Assembly (NCBI GenBank): GCA_942491885.1
Contig: CALOCQ010000002.1
Span: 124,001 to 188,000, forward strand
Reading direction: 5' to 3'
Source of the DNA: CALBPI01 sp942491885
GTDB taxonomy: Bacteria > Pseudomonadota > Gammaproteobacteria > Steroidobacterales > Woeseiaceae
DNA: 64,000 nt
The notes beneath the pieces were generated by a model. It had not been told where the DNA came from, did no database searches, and was given only the letters and a program-made list of their open reading frames with translations. Below, one piece after another: positions 17,733 through 25,652 of the stretch. The translations under genes were made by a program, and so were the position numbers. Each line of letters starts with the position of its first letter. The stretch's first letter is position 1.

Positions 17733-19683
17733 TGGCAGCCTGACCAATAGTCTGCCATGGACGACCGGCGCGCTGCTGGTCGCCTATCTGCCGTTGGCAA
17801 TGGCCAAACCGGTATGGGTCTCGTTGCTGGTCCTGACCTGCGCACTGCTGCGCCTGTATATGGAATTTCGCCGACTGCGATTAATGCCAGCGTGGATCAG
17901 AACGCCGATCGGCATCGCCTGTTTCATTGCCGTATTGCAGGCCTACGGCGGCATCAATGGCGTGGGGCCTGGCGGCGCGCTGTTGAGCGTGATGGCCGCA
18001 CTGAAACTGCTCGAAACGCATAATCAAAGAGACCAGTTCGTGCTGCTGTTCATTTGCCTGTTCATGGTGCTGGCGTCATTCCTTCAGGAACAGCATTTGT
18101 GGTCGCTGGGCTATCTGTTCGGCGCCTTCACCCTGATACTTGCCGCATGGTCTGCGGTAGCGCGCGAAGGTGCGGCGTTGCCGGGCATGTGGCATGCACG
18201 TCAGGCCGGCCATGCGATGCTGCTGGCGCTGCCGGTCCTGCTGGCGATGTGGATCTTGTTTCCGCGTGTACCGGGACCATTCTGGGCTATTCCAACGGAG
18301 ACCAGCAGCGGTAACACCGGGCTCAGCAGCACGATGAGTCCCGGCGACATATCGAAACTCAGCGAATCATCCGCAGTCGCTTTCCGCGCACGTTTTGAAG
18401 GTGCGCCACCGGCGCAGGGGCTGCTGTACTGGCGCGCGATTGTGATGCACCGTTTCGACGGGCGCAGCTGGTCGGCCGACGAACCCGTGTATTCCTCGCC
18501 GGTCTCGGACAGCATTAATGGACGTGGCGATCTCACCAATTACAGCGTGACGATGGAGCCCACCAACCAACGCTGGTTGTTTGCGCTGGATATGCCCGGC
18601 GTGTGGCAGGGGCGCGGCATTTATCTGAGTCGCTTCCAAACGCTGCAGCGCGTGCGCCCGATCGATGAACGCCTCGTCTACTCGGCATCCTCCTATCTGA
18701 ATTACACGGCGTCGCCGCGACTCTCCGCGCGGGCGCAAGCCTGGTACACCGAAATTCCGGCCAACGGTAACGAGCAGGCGCGACAATTTGCCGAGGATAC
18801 GCTGGCCAGTACCGGATCGCCGGAAGCCATGGCGCAAGCCTTGCTGGCCTATTTCCGCGAGCAGGCGTTTTACTACACGCTGTCGCCACCGCCGCTGGGG
18901 CGCGACTCGGTTGATGAGTTTGTATTCTCGACGCGGCGCGGATTCTGCGAACACTACGCCTCCGCGTTCACCTACATGATGCGTGCCGCCGGCGTGCCTG
19001 CGCGCATCGTCGCGGGCTATCAGGGCGGCGAACAGAATCCGCTGGGCGACTACATGATCGTGCGCCAATCGGACGCGCATGCATGGTCGGAAATCTGGCT
19101 CGAAGGGCGCGGCTGGGTAAGATTCGACCCGACGGCTGCCGTAGCCCCGCAACGCATTGAGCAGGATCTCGAAAGCGCGTTGCGCGAATTCGGCGAACGC
19201 GTCCCGGGCGCGTTCGACTTGCCACTGCTGGATCGGCTTCAGTTGACCTGGGACGTGATCAACGCACGATGGAATGAATGGGTGTTGGGTTTCGGACCGG
19301 AAACACAGCGCGATTTCTTCGAATGGCTCGGACTCGATGATCCTGACTGGCTGGATCTGACAACGTTACTCGCGATCAGTCTGGTGACCATCATGACGCT
19401 GATTGCGAGCCTGCTTTGGTGGCAACAACGCCCGCCGCAACGCGATGCCGCGAGTCGCAGGTTCGCCGCGTTGCAGCGACGCCTGCGCTTGCCGGCCGCG
19501 ACCGGAGAGGCACCGCTGGCATGGGCCCGACGCGCGGCCGCCGCCTACCCAGCCGATGCCGATGCCATCGACAGCGCCGTCAGATTCTATCTGCAGGCGC
19601 GCTATGCGAATAACAAGCGCGCGCTGAACCAGTTGCGCGTGCAATCCAACCGCGTCAGGCGACGACTGACCGCAGCCGGTTAG
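17722..19683 (+). CDS. tgpA: TgpA-like transmembrane transglutaminase (DUF3488/transglutaminase core/DUF4129)
   Basis: A 653-residue inner-membrane protein. The DUF3488 region holds about six membrane segments (residues 10-190). A periplasmic transglutaminase-like core follows, with the triad visible as Cys409 in RRGFCEHYASAFTYM, His453 in SDAHAWSEIW and Asp469 in WVRFDPTAAV. A last membrane segment near residue 555 and a cytoplasmic DUF4129 tail end the protein. Pseudomonas TgpA has this layout and is needed for viability, but its natural substrate is not settled. The ATG at 17722 overlaps the DUF58 stop. An in-frame start further upstream would lie inside the DUF58 gene. Confidence 0.92.
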   Translation: MRADGSLTNSLPWTTGALLVAYLPLAMAKPVWVSLLVLTCALLRLYMEFRRLRLMPAWIRTPIGIACFIAVLQAYGGINGVGPGGALLSVMAALKLLETHNQRDQFVLLFICLFMVLASFLQEQHLWSLGYLFGAFTLILAAWSAVAREGAALPGMWHARQAGHAMLLALPVLLAMWILFPRVPGPFWAIPTETSSGNTGLSSTMSPGDISKLSESSAVAFRARFEGAPPAQGLLYWRAIVMHRFDGRSWSADEPVYSSPVSDSINGRGDLTNYSVTMEPTNQRWLFALDMPGVWQGRGIYLSRFQTLQRVRPIDERLVYSASSYLNYTASPRLSARAQAWYTEIPANGNEQARQFAEDTLASTGSPEAMAQALLAYFREQAFYYTLSPPPLGRDSVDEFVFSTRRGFCEHYASAFTYMMRAAGVPARIVAGYQGGEQNPLGDYMIVRQSDAHAWSEIWLEGRGWVRFDPTAAVAPQRIEQDLESALREFGERVPGAFDLPLLDRLQLTWDVINARWNEWVLGFGPETQRDFFEWLGLDDPDWLDLTTLLAISLVTIMTLIASLLWWQQRPPQRDAASRRFAALQRRLRLPAATGEAPLAWARRAAAAYPADADAIDSAVRFYLQARYANNKRALNQLRVQSNRVRRRLTAAG

Positions 19684-19749
19684 TGCGCTTCAACGCGAAT
19701 GTGACAGCTCTTTGCGGACGGCGAGCGCGTCTGCCCCTCGCAACCCGCG

Positions 19750-21009
19750 CTAGCTCGTGGCTTTCGGTACCTGCACACGCGACAGCACCAACAGCCCGCC
19801 GACGAACAGCGGAATCAGCGCTACGACCGCAACACGCGGGTCATCGGTCATCATCGCGAGCAAGCCGATCAGTAGTGGCCCGATGATCGCCGCGAACTTG
19901 CCCAACATACTGTAGAACCCGAAAAACTCGGATGCCTTGTCGGGCGGCACGAGCCGCGCATAGAGCGAGCGACTCATGCTCTGCACACCGCCCTGCACGA
20001 GACCGACGCCAATCGCCATCGCATAGTATTGCCAGACCTCGGTCAGCATCAAACCCCATAGCGCGATCAGCAGATACACCGATACACCGATATAAATCGT
20101 CGCCTTGGGACCAATACGGGTGCCTATCCAGCCGAACGCCAGCGTGGCCGGTATACCAACGATGTTGGTAATCAGTAGCGCCTGCACAAGGTCTTTCGCC
20201 TCGAAGCCCAGCCGCGCGCCGAAATCCGTGGCCATCAGAATCAGCGTATGCACGCCGTCGATGTAAAGCCAATAGGCCAGCAGGAACGTCGCCAGGTTGC
20301 GGTACTGGCGCACGTCACGAAACGTGTTGACCAATGTGCGATAGCCCGCGACAACGGCCTGCGAGAACGGCGGGCTGTCGATACGCTTTTCCTCGACGAA
20401 CAGCATGACCGGAATCGAAAATACCAGCCACCACACGGCCACCAGTGCAAACGCGAGGCGCACAGCAGAGGCGGCATCCGGCAAACCCAATGCCACGGGG
20501 TTAGCCACCATCCAGGTGTTGAAGCCGAGCAACATCGCGCTGCCCAGATAGCCGATGCCAAAGCCAAGCGCCGATACACGCTCATAGTTTTCCGGCTCGG
20601 TGACATTGACCAGCATCGAATCGTAGAAGGTGTTCGCCGAGTAAAAACCGAACAACGCGATGACATACAAGCCGAGCGCGACCGGCCACTGGCCTTCGCC
20701 GACAAAATACAGCCCGCCGGTGGACGCAATCGCAAGCAGCGTAAACAGCATCAGGAAACGCTTGCGCGCGCCGCCGGCATCGGCAATTGCACCGAGCACC
20801 GGCGCAACACAGGCTACCAGCAGGCTCGCGGCTGCGGTCGTCAGACCAAGCCGTGAAGTAACGTCGGCCGCATCGCTGCCCACGCTCCAGTAGCTGCGCA
20901 GAAACACCGGATAAAACGTCGCAATGACCGTCAGGGCAAATGCGGAATTCGCCCAGTCATACAACACCCAGCCGAGAATAGGTTTGCGTCGCAGCAAAGA
21001 CATCGTCAT
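19750..21009 (-). CDS. MFS transporter, UMF1/Atg22-like family
   Basis: A 419-residue polytopic membrane protein with about 12 predicted segments. The UMF1 (unknown major facilitator 1, Atg22-like) signature is the N-terminal block ILGWVLYDWANSAFALTVIA. GFYSANTFYDSMLVNVTEPE lies between segments 4 and 5, and VQGGVQSMSRSLYARLVPP carries the second-half motif. The substrate is unknown; the eukaryotic homologue exports amino acids from the vacuole. AGGA lies 9 nt before the ATG at 21009. It forms its own unit, 56 bp downstream of prfC. Confidence 0.88.
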   Translation of the reverse strand: MTMSLLRRKPILGWVLYDWANSAFALTVIATFYPVFLRSYWSVGSDAADVTSRLGLTTAAASLLVACVAPVLGAIADAGGARKRFLMLFTLLAIASTGGLYFVGEGQWPVALGLYVIALFGFYSANTFYDSMLVNVTEPENYERVSALGFGIGYLGSAMLLGFNTWMVANPVALGLPDAASAVRLAFALVAVWWLVFSIPVMLFVEEKRIDSPPFSQAVVAGYRTLVNTFRDVRQYRNLATFLLAYWLYIDGVHTLILMATDFGARLGFEAKDLVQALLITNIVGIPATLAFGWIGTRIGPKATIYIGVSVYLLIALWGLMLTEVWQYYAMAIGVGLVQGGVQSMSRSLYARLVPPDKASEFFGFYSMLGKFAAIIGPLLIGLLAMMTDDPRVAVVALIPLFVGGLLVLSRVQVPKATS

Positions 21010-21065
21010 TCGGCCTGATCCTTGTAGGCATGCACTAACGGCATGCTGCGTGATTCACGTCGGCA

Positions 21066-22649
21066 CTACAACTCGCGCGTGGCGCGGAAGCGTACGTCGG
21101 GCCAGCGCTCTTCGGTCAGTTGCAGGTTCACCCGCGTCGGTGCCACGTAGACCAGCGCATCGCTATGATCGAGCGCGAGGTTATCGTGCGCCTTGCGGCG
21201 GAACTCATCGAGCATCTTCGCATCGTTGCACTCAACCCAGCGCGCGGTGTGCACATTGACCGACTCGAACTGGCATTCAACGCCGTACTCTTCGCGCAGC
21301 CGGTGTGCGACGACATCGAATTGCAGCACGCCCACCGCGCCGAGGATCAGCTCGTTGTTGCGCAGTGGTTTGAACAATTGCGTTGCGCCCTCTTCGCACA
21401 ACTGCGCGAGGCCTTTCTGCAGCGCCTTGAGGCGCAATGGATCACGCAGCATTGCGCGTCGGAAAATTTCCGGCGCAAAGCTCGGGATGCCACTGAAGTT
21501 GACCGGGTCGCCCTCGGAGAAACTATCGCCGATGTTGATCGTGCCGTGGTTGTGAACGCCGATAATATCGCCGGCAACGGCCACGTCCGTGTGCTGGCGG
21601 TCAGCCGCCATGAAGGTAATGGCCTCGGGCACCTTGATGTCTTTGCCGAGCCGCATGCTCTTGATCTTCATCCCCGGCCGGAAGCGCCCCGAGCACACGC
21701 GCATGAAAGCAATCCGGTCGCGGTGACCGGGGTCCATGTTCGCCTGAATCTTGAACACAAAACCGGTCAGCAATTCTTCATCGGGCTGCACGATACGTTC
21801 TTCCGCCTCGCGCGGCTGCGGCAGCGGTGCATTTGCGACGAAGCCGTCGAGCAATTCGCGCACACCAAAGTTGCTGATCGCGGAACCGAAATACACCGGC
21901 GTTTGCGTCGCCGCCAGATACGCCTCACGCTCGAACGGCGTATACACACCCTGTATCAGCTCGATCTCGTCGCAAAAACTCTGCCAGTCATCGCCGAGCA
22001 TTTCACGCGCGGCATCCGAGTGCAGACCCTCAATCACTTCGGTTTCACCCGCACTATGCTTCTTCTCGGCGGCGCGATAGCGATAAATACGATCCTCGCC
22101 GAGATGGTAGACACCGCGCAGCGAACGCCCCATGCCGATCGGCCATGTTATCGGCGTGCAGACGATATCCAGCACCGATTCAATTTCGTCCAGCAATTCG
22201 ATCGGGTCGCGGCCTTCGCGGTCCAGCTTGTTGATAAACGTGACGATCGGCGTATCGCGCAAGCGGCAAACCTCCATCAATTTGATGGTGCGCTTTTCAA
22301 CACCCTTCGCGCAGTCGATAACCATCATCGCCGAATCGACAGCGGTCAGTGTGCGATACGTGTCCTCGGAGAAGTCTTCGTGACCGGGCGTGTCGAGCAG
22401 ATTGACGACGTTGTCGCCATACGGGAACTGCATCACCGACGAGGTGACCGAGATGCCGCGCTCCTGCTCAAGCTTCATCCAGTCAGACGTCGCATGGCGA
22501 CTGGCCTTGCGCCCTTTAACCGTGCCGGCAAGCTTGATCGCACCGCCGAACAGCAACAGCTTTTCGGTCAGTGTCGTTTTGCCGGCATCCGGGTGAGAAA
22601 TAATAGCGAAGGTGCGGCGTCGGGCGACCTCGGTTTGCAGATTGGTCAT
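21066..22649 (-). CDS. prfC: Peptide chain release factor 3
   Basis: Translational GTPase that removes RF1/RF2 from the ribosome after termination. G1 is SHPDAGKTTLTEKL at residues 18-31, G3 is LLDTPGHEDFSEDTYRTL and G4 is FINKLDREGRDPIELL. RF3-specific blocks include GRKASRHATSDWM and the C-terminal VLQFDVVAHRLREEYGVE. Length is 527, the same size as E. coli RF3. The ATG overlaps the rimI stop as ATGA. A long open frame on the opposite strand is a shadow of this gene. Confidence 0.97.
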   Translation of the reverse strand: MTNLQTEVARRRTFAIISHPDAGKTTLTEKLLLFGGAIKLAGTVKGRKASRHATSDWMKLEQERGISVTSSVMQFPYGDNVVNLLDTPGHEDFSEDTYRTLTAVDSAMMVIDCAKGVEKRTIKLMEVCRLRDTPIVTFINKLDREGRDPIELLDEIESVLDIVCTPITWPIGMGRSLRGVYHLGEDRIYRYRAAEKKHSAGETEVIEGLHSDAAREMLGDDWQSFCDEIELIQGVYTPFEREAYLAATQTPVYFGSAISNFGVRELLDGFVANAPLPQPREAEERIVQPDEELLTGFVFKIQANMDPGHRDRIAFMRVCSGRFRPGMKIKSMRLGKDIKVPEAITFMAADRQHTDVAVAGDIIGVHNHGTINIGDSFSEGDPVNFSGIPSFAPEIFRRAMLRDPLRLKALQKGLAQLCEEGATQLFKPLRNNELILGAVGVLQFDVVAHRLREEYGVECQFESVNVHTARWVECNDAKMLDEFRRKAHDNLALDHSDALVYVAPTRVNLQLTEERWPDVRFRATREL

Positions 22650-23113
22650 AGCGTTAATGCAAGCACCAGCGCGTCTTCGCGTTCATTGTCGGGCGCCTTG
22701 TAATAGGCATGCCGCCGCCCGACCGTGCTGAAGCCCAGCCCCTTATACATTCGGGTAGCGGCAAGATTCGACGGGCGCACTTCGAGAAACACGCGTTTGA
22801 CACGCGCATTGCGCGCCCCCTCAATCAGGCCCTGCAAAACGACCAGACCATAGCCGCGACGACGGAATGCCGGCGCAACACAGATATTCAGAATATGTGC
22901 CTCACCCGCCGCAACGGACAAAATGCCATAGGCGCGCAGCTCGTCATCCTGCTCAAGCACCTTGCATTGATAACCGGCCAGCAGACAATCACGAAAAATG
23001 CCAGCACTCCACGGAAACCCGTAACTCTGTTTCTCGATGCGGCTAACGTCGTCGAGATCATCGTGCGTCATCGACCGAACGATGGGTGTAACAAATTCGC
23101 TGGCAGCACTCAT
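22646..23113 (-). CDS. rimI: Ribosomal protein S18 alanine N-acetyltransferase
   Basis: GNAT acetyltransferase that modifies the N-terminal Ala of ribosomal protein S18. The 155-residue product has the acetyl-CoA binding motif VAPAFRRRGYGLVVL at residues ~88-102 and RVFLEVRPSNLAATRMYKGL after it, then GRRHAYYKAP, all typical of RimI. It overlaps both neighbours by ATGA junctions, downstream of the uracil-DNA glycosylase and upstream of prfC. A general GNAT function cannot be ruled out, but the motif pattern and the glycosylase neighbour support RimI. Confidence 0.92.
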   Translation of the reverse strand: MSAASEFVTPIVRSMTHDDLDDVSRIEKQSYGFPWSAGIFRDCLLAGYQCKVLEQDDELRAYGILSVAAGEAHILNICVAPAFRRRGYGLVVLQGLIEGARNARVKRVFLEVRPSNLAATRMYKGLGFSTVGRRHAYYKAPDNEREDALVLALTL

Positions 23114-23919
23114 GCGGCCTGCTCCAACGTCGCTTTGACGCGCTTGAGGTCTTCCCAGGCGAGCGCCTTCTGTGCCGGTGTGCGCAGCAGATATGCAGGA
23201 TGGTAGGTAACGATCACGGGGATTGCCGTGTCGCCGAAAGTCTGGCTGGCGCCGCGCATGCGGCCCAGCGGCAGGTCTGACTCAAGCAACTGCTGTGCTG
23301 CAATGCGGCCCACTGCGAGAATGACGCCAGGCCGGATCGCCGCGATTTGTCGCAGCAAATAGTCGTTGCACGCGGATATTTCATCAACCCGCGGATCGCG
23401 GTTTTGCGGCGGGCGGCACTTCAGCGTATTAGCTATGAACACCTGCTCGCGCGCCAGTCCGATACCTTTCAGCATGGCGGTCAGCAGTTGCCCCGCCCGG
23501 CCGACGAATGGCTCGCCACTGCGGTCTTCCTCGGCACCGGGCGCCTCTCCGATGATCATCAGCCGCGCGTGCCGGTCACCAACACCGAACACCGGTTGTG
23601 TGCGCGTCTCGTGCAAACGACAGCGTGTGCAGCGGCTGACTTCATGTTGTAACAACGGCCAATCGTCGTTGGCCGCGGCCGGCTCGGCGGGCCTGGCAGG
23701 GGCAGCGGGCTCCTGCGCATCGACGGACTGGTTCGTGACCGCCGGCTGGCGCGATGCGTCAGGCCTGCTCAATACAGCCGACTCAGTCGCTGCAACCCCG
23801 CTCTCTGGGTGCATGTCGGTATCGGTCACCGCTATCGCATCGCGTGATTGCCAGACATCGATACCCATCGCGCGCAGATACTCGGCGCGCACCGACGCAG
23901 GCAGTGGCTCACGCGTCAT
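23110..23919 (-). CDS. Family 4 uracil-DNA glycosylase
   Basis: Removes uracil from DNA; an iron-sulfur glycosylase of family 4. The catalytic domain starts at about residue 85. The Fe-S cysteines appear as SRCTRCRL and later CRPPQNRDP with a further Cys in DEISACNDYL. Motif A is GEAPGAEEDRSGEPFVGRAG and the C-terminal motif is VIVTYHPAYLLR. About 80 N-terminal residues form a low-complexity, acidic and Pro/Ala-rich extension, common in proteobacterial members. It is coupled to rimI (ATGA) and its start overlaps the pssA end by 11 nt. Confidence 0.93.
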   Translation of the reverse strand: MTREPLPASVRAEYLRAMGIDVWQSRDAIAVTDTDMHPESGVAATESAVLSRPDASRQPAVTNQSVDAQEPAAPARPAEPAAANDDWPLLQHEVSRCTRCRLHETRTQPVFGVGDRHARLMIIGEAPGAEEDRSGEPFVGRAGQLLTAMLKGIGLAREQVFIANTLKCRPPQNRDPRVDEISACNDYLLRQIAAIRPGVILAVGRIAAQQLLESDLPLGRMRGASQTFGDTAIPVIVTYHPAYLLRTPAQKALAWEDLKRVKATLEQAA

Positions 23920-24736
23920 GCTCGTCCTTCAGCGTTGCTTCACTGTCCGCTTCTTCGTCATCATCGTCATCATCGCCATCCAGCAATGACACACGCGCCG
24001 GCTTGCTCGCCAGCAGCCACAGCGCGGGGCCGGATAACGCATAGCCCAGGAACAACAGGAACAGTACCAGCGGCGGATGAATTGAGATCAGCGCAATGAT
24101 AAGCGGCACAAGCAGCAGGTACGCAAAAGAAACGCGTCTGCCAAAATTGATGCTTTTAAAACTGTAGTAGCGAAGATTGCTGACCATCAATGCGCCGGCT
24201 GTCGCCGTGACGACAAACGCCGCAACGAGCGCGCCGAAGCCGCCGAGCTCGTGCTCTGCGCTCAGCCAGACAAACGCCGCGACCAGTGCCGCCGCCGACG
24301 GGCTCGGCAGGCCCTGGAACCAGGCCTTGCCAAGTTTTGACGGCGCAGAATTAAAACGCGCCAGGCGTAGTGCGGCGGTGACAGCGAACAGAAAAGCGAC
24401 GAGCCAGCCAATGCGCCCCCAGGCGACCGAGTATTCCGCAAGCCGCGCAACGCCCCATTGATAGACCACAACGGCGGGGGCAAGACCAAAGCTCACCATA
24501 TCCGACAAGCTGTCGTATTCCTTGCCAAAGTCGGACTGCGTACTGGTCATACGCGCGACACGTCCGTCGGCGCCATCCATCGCCATAGCAACAAACACCG
24601 CGACGCCGGCACCGATGAAGTTGCCGTCGATCGCCGCGACAATAGCGTAGAAGCCCGCGAATAACGCCAGCGTTGTCAGCAGATTAGGTAACAGGTAGAT
24701 GCCGCGAACGCGGGTTTTCTTGGCTCCATCAGGCAT
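23909..24736 (-). CDS. pssA: CDP-diacylglycerol-serine O-phosphatidyltransferase
   Basis: Makes phosphatidylserine from CDP-diacylglycerol and serine in the inner membrane (CDP-alcohol phosphotransferase family, type II-like small enzyme). The metal-binding signature DGADGRVARMTSTQSDFG is near residues 59-76 and is completed by KEYDSLSD. The N-terminus has IYLLPNLLTTLALFAGFYA, and six to eight membrane segments follow. The 275-residue form from the ATG at 24736 is chosen; an upstream extension has no family support. The C-terminus is strikingly acidic (DGDDDDDDEEADSE). Downstream in the same direction is the UDG-rimI-prfC run; upstream is a Psd homologue. Confidence 0.95.
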   Translation of the reverse strand: MPDGAKKTRVRGIYLLPNLLTTLALFAGFYAIVAAIDGNFIGAGVAVFVAMAMDGADGRVARMTSTQSDFGKEYDSLSDMVSFGLAPAVVVYQWGVARLAEYSVAWGRIGWLVAFLFAVTAALRLARFNSAPSKLGKAWFQGLPSPSAAALVAAFVWLSAEHELGGFGALVAAFVVTATAGALMVSNLRYYSFKSINFGRRVSFAYLLLVPLIIALISIHPPLVLFLLFLGYALSGPALWLLASKPARVSLLDGDDDDDDEEADSEATLKDEHDA

Positions 24737-24830
24737 GAGGGTCTCAACAGGTTTCCGAGCGACACAAGTGTGCCATGAAGCACGCGGCACAGGCCAATAC
24801 AAAGCGCACTACGGAACTCAACAAAGCGGC

Positions 24831-25535
24831 TCAATCGTGGTGGGCGCCGCTGGTGTCATCGGCTTCGTCTATATCGACTTTGCTCTTGGTTTTGCGCACA
24901 TTGGCGTCGGGCCGGGGCTTGCGGCGCAACTCCGCAATCTCGCTGACCGACGCCAGCACGCGATCGCCGACTTCGACACGCACCAGAGCGTTGCTCGGCA
25001 GATAAACCTCGCAGCGCGCGGCAAGGCGCAGGAAGGCGCAACGATGGCCGTGACCCACGCGCTCGCCATAGCGCCGGAAGGACTTCGGCACACCGAGAAA
25101 ACCGCGCCCGGAAAACGCGACAACTACATCGTCGCCCTCATCACCGCGCAGCCACAATCCACCGCGCCCACCAACGCGCGCACCCTCGCGCGCATTGTCA
25201 CGCGGGTCGAAAATCGTGCCTTCTATAGGCGCTCGCACCGTGTAGGCGCCGAACGGATTGACGCGAATAATGACGCGCATTGATTCGCGATCCAGCAAAC
25301 CCGAACGACACAGGGACACGTCGACAACCCGGCCATCGACCGGCGCAAGGACGGCGAGCGGCAGCATCGGTATATTACGTTGCGGGTCCTGGAACAGCGC
25401 CAACAACAAGCCGAGCGGCACCAGCATCGTCAGCGCCCACGCCGGGCCCGCAAATTTGGCCAACAGAACCGCAGCGAGTGCGCACGCGGCGAACCACCAG
25501 AATCCCTCAGAAGCGAATGCAGAATGTCGTCGCAT
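24831..25535 (-). CDS. Phosphatidylserine decarboxylase-like protein lacking the Gly-Ser cleavage site
   Basis: A 234-residue homologue of the short PSD-A type phosphatidylserine decarboxylase. The N-terminal membrane segments (residues 10-50), FQDPQR, LAPVDGRVVDVSL and the C-terminal CEVYLPSNALVRVEVGDRVL all fit that family. The essential FGSR site, where self-cleavage creates the pyruvoyl group on Ser, reads RLAARCEVYLP here (codons at 25017-25022 encode Ala-Ala). The conserved VHVNRAP reads AYTVRAP, so the usual His is also gone. By family knowledge such a protein should not form the pyruvoyl cofactor. It may be a structural or regulatory paralogue. It lies 94 bp upstream of pssA. Confidence 0.85.
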   Translation of the reverse strand: MRRHSAFASEGFWWFAACALAAVLLAKFAGPAWALTMLVPLGLLLALFQDPQRNIPMLPLAVLAPVDGRVVDVSLCRSGLLDRESMRVIIRVNPFGAYTVRAPIEGTIFDPRDNAREGARVGGRGGLWLRGDEGDDVVVAFSGRGFLGVPKSFRRYGERVGHGHRCAFLRLAARCEVYLPSNALVRVEVGDRVLASVSEIAELRRKPRPDANVRKTKSKVDIDEADDTSGAHHD

Positions 25536-25652
25536 GAGCGAATCATACCGCCAGTTGGCATCAAAAGCGTCTCTGTCATTGTGCCAGGCGCATGCGTCGC
25601 ACCCGACAGACCGCTACAATAGCGGCTGCTTTACCCATCGATAGCCGAAACC

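Noticed and set aside
21120..22703. A 527-codon open frame on the plus strand opposite prfC
   Set aside because: It is antisense to a convincing prfC with all GTPase motifs, its protein has no family features, and high GC with strong codon bias produces such frames.
24831..25535. Annotation of the gene as an active phosphatidylserine decarboxylase
   Set aside because: The Gly-Ser cleavage pair is Ala-Ala and the conserved His is absent, so activity should not be assumed.
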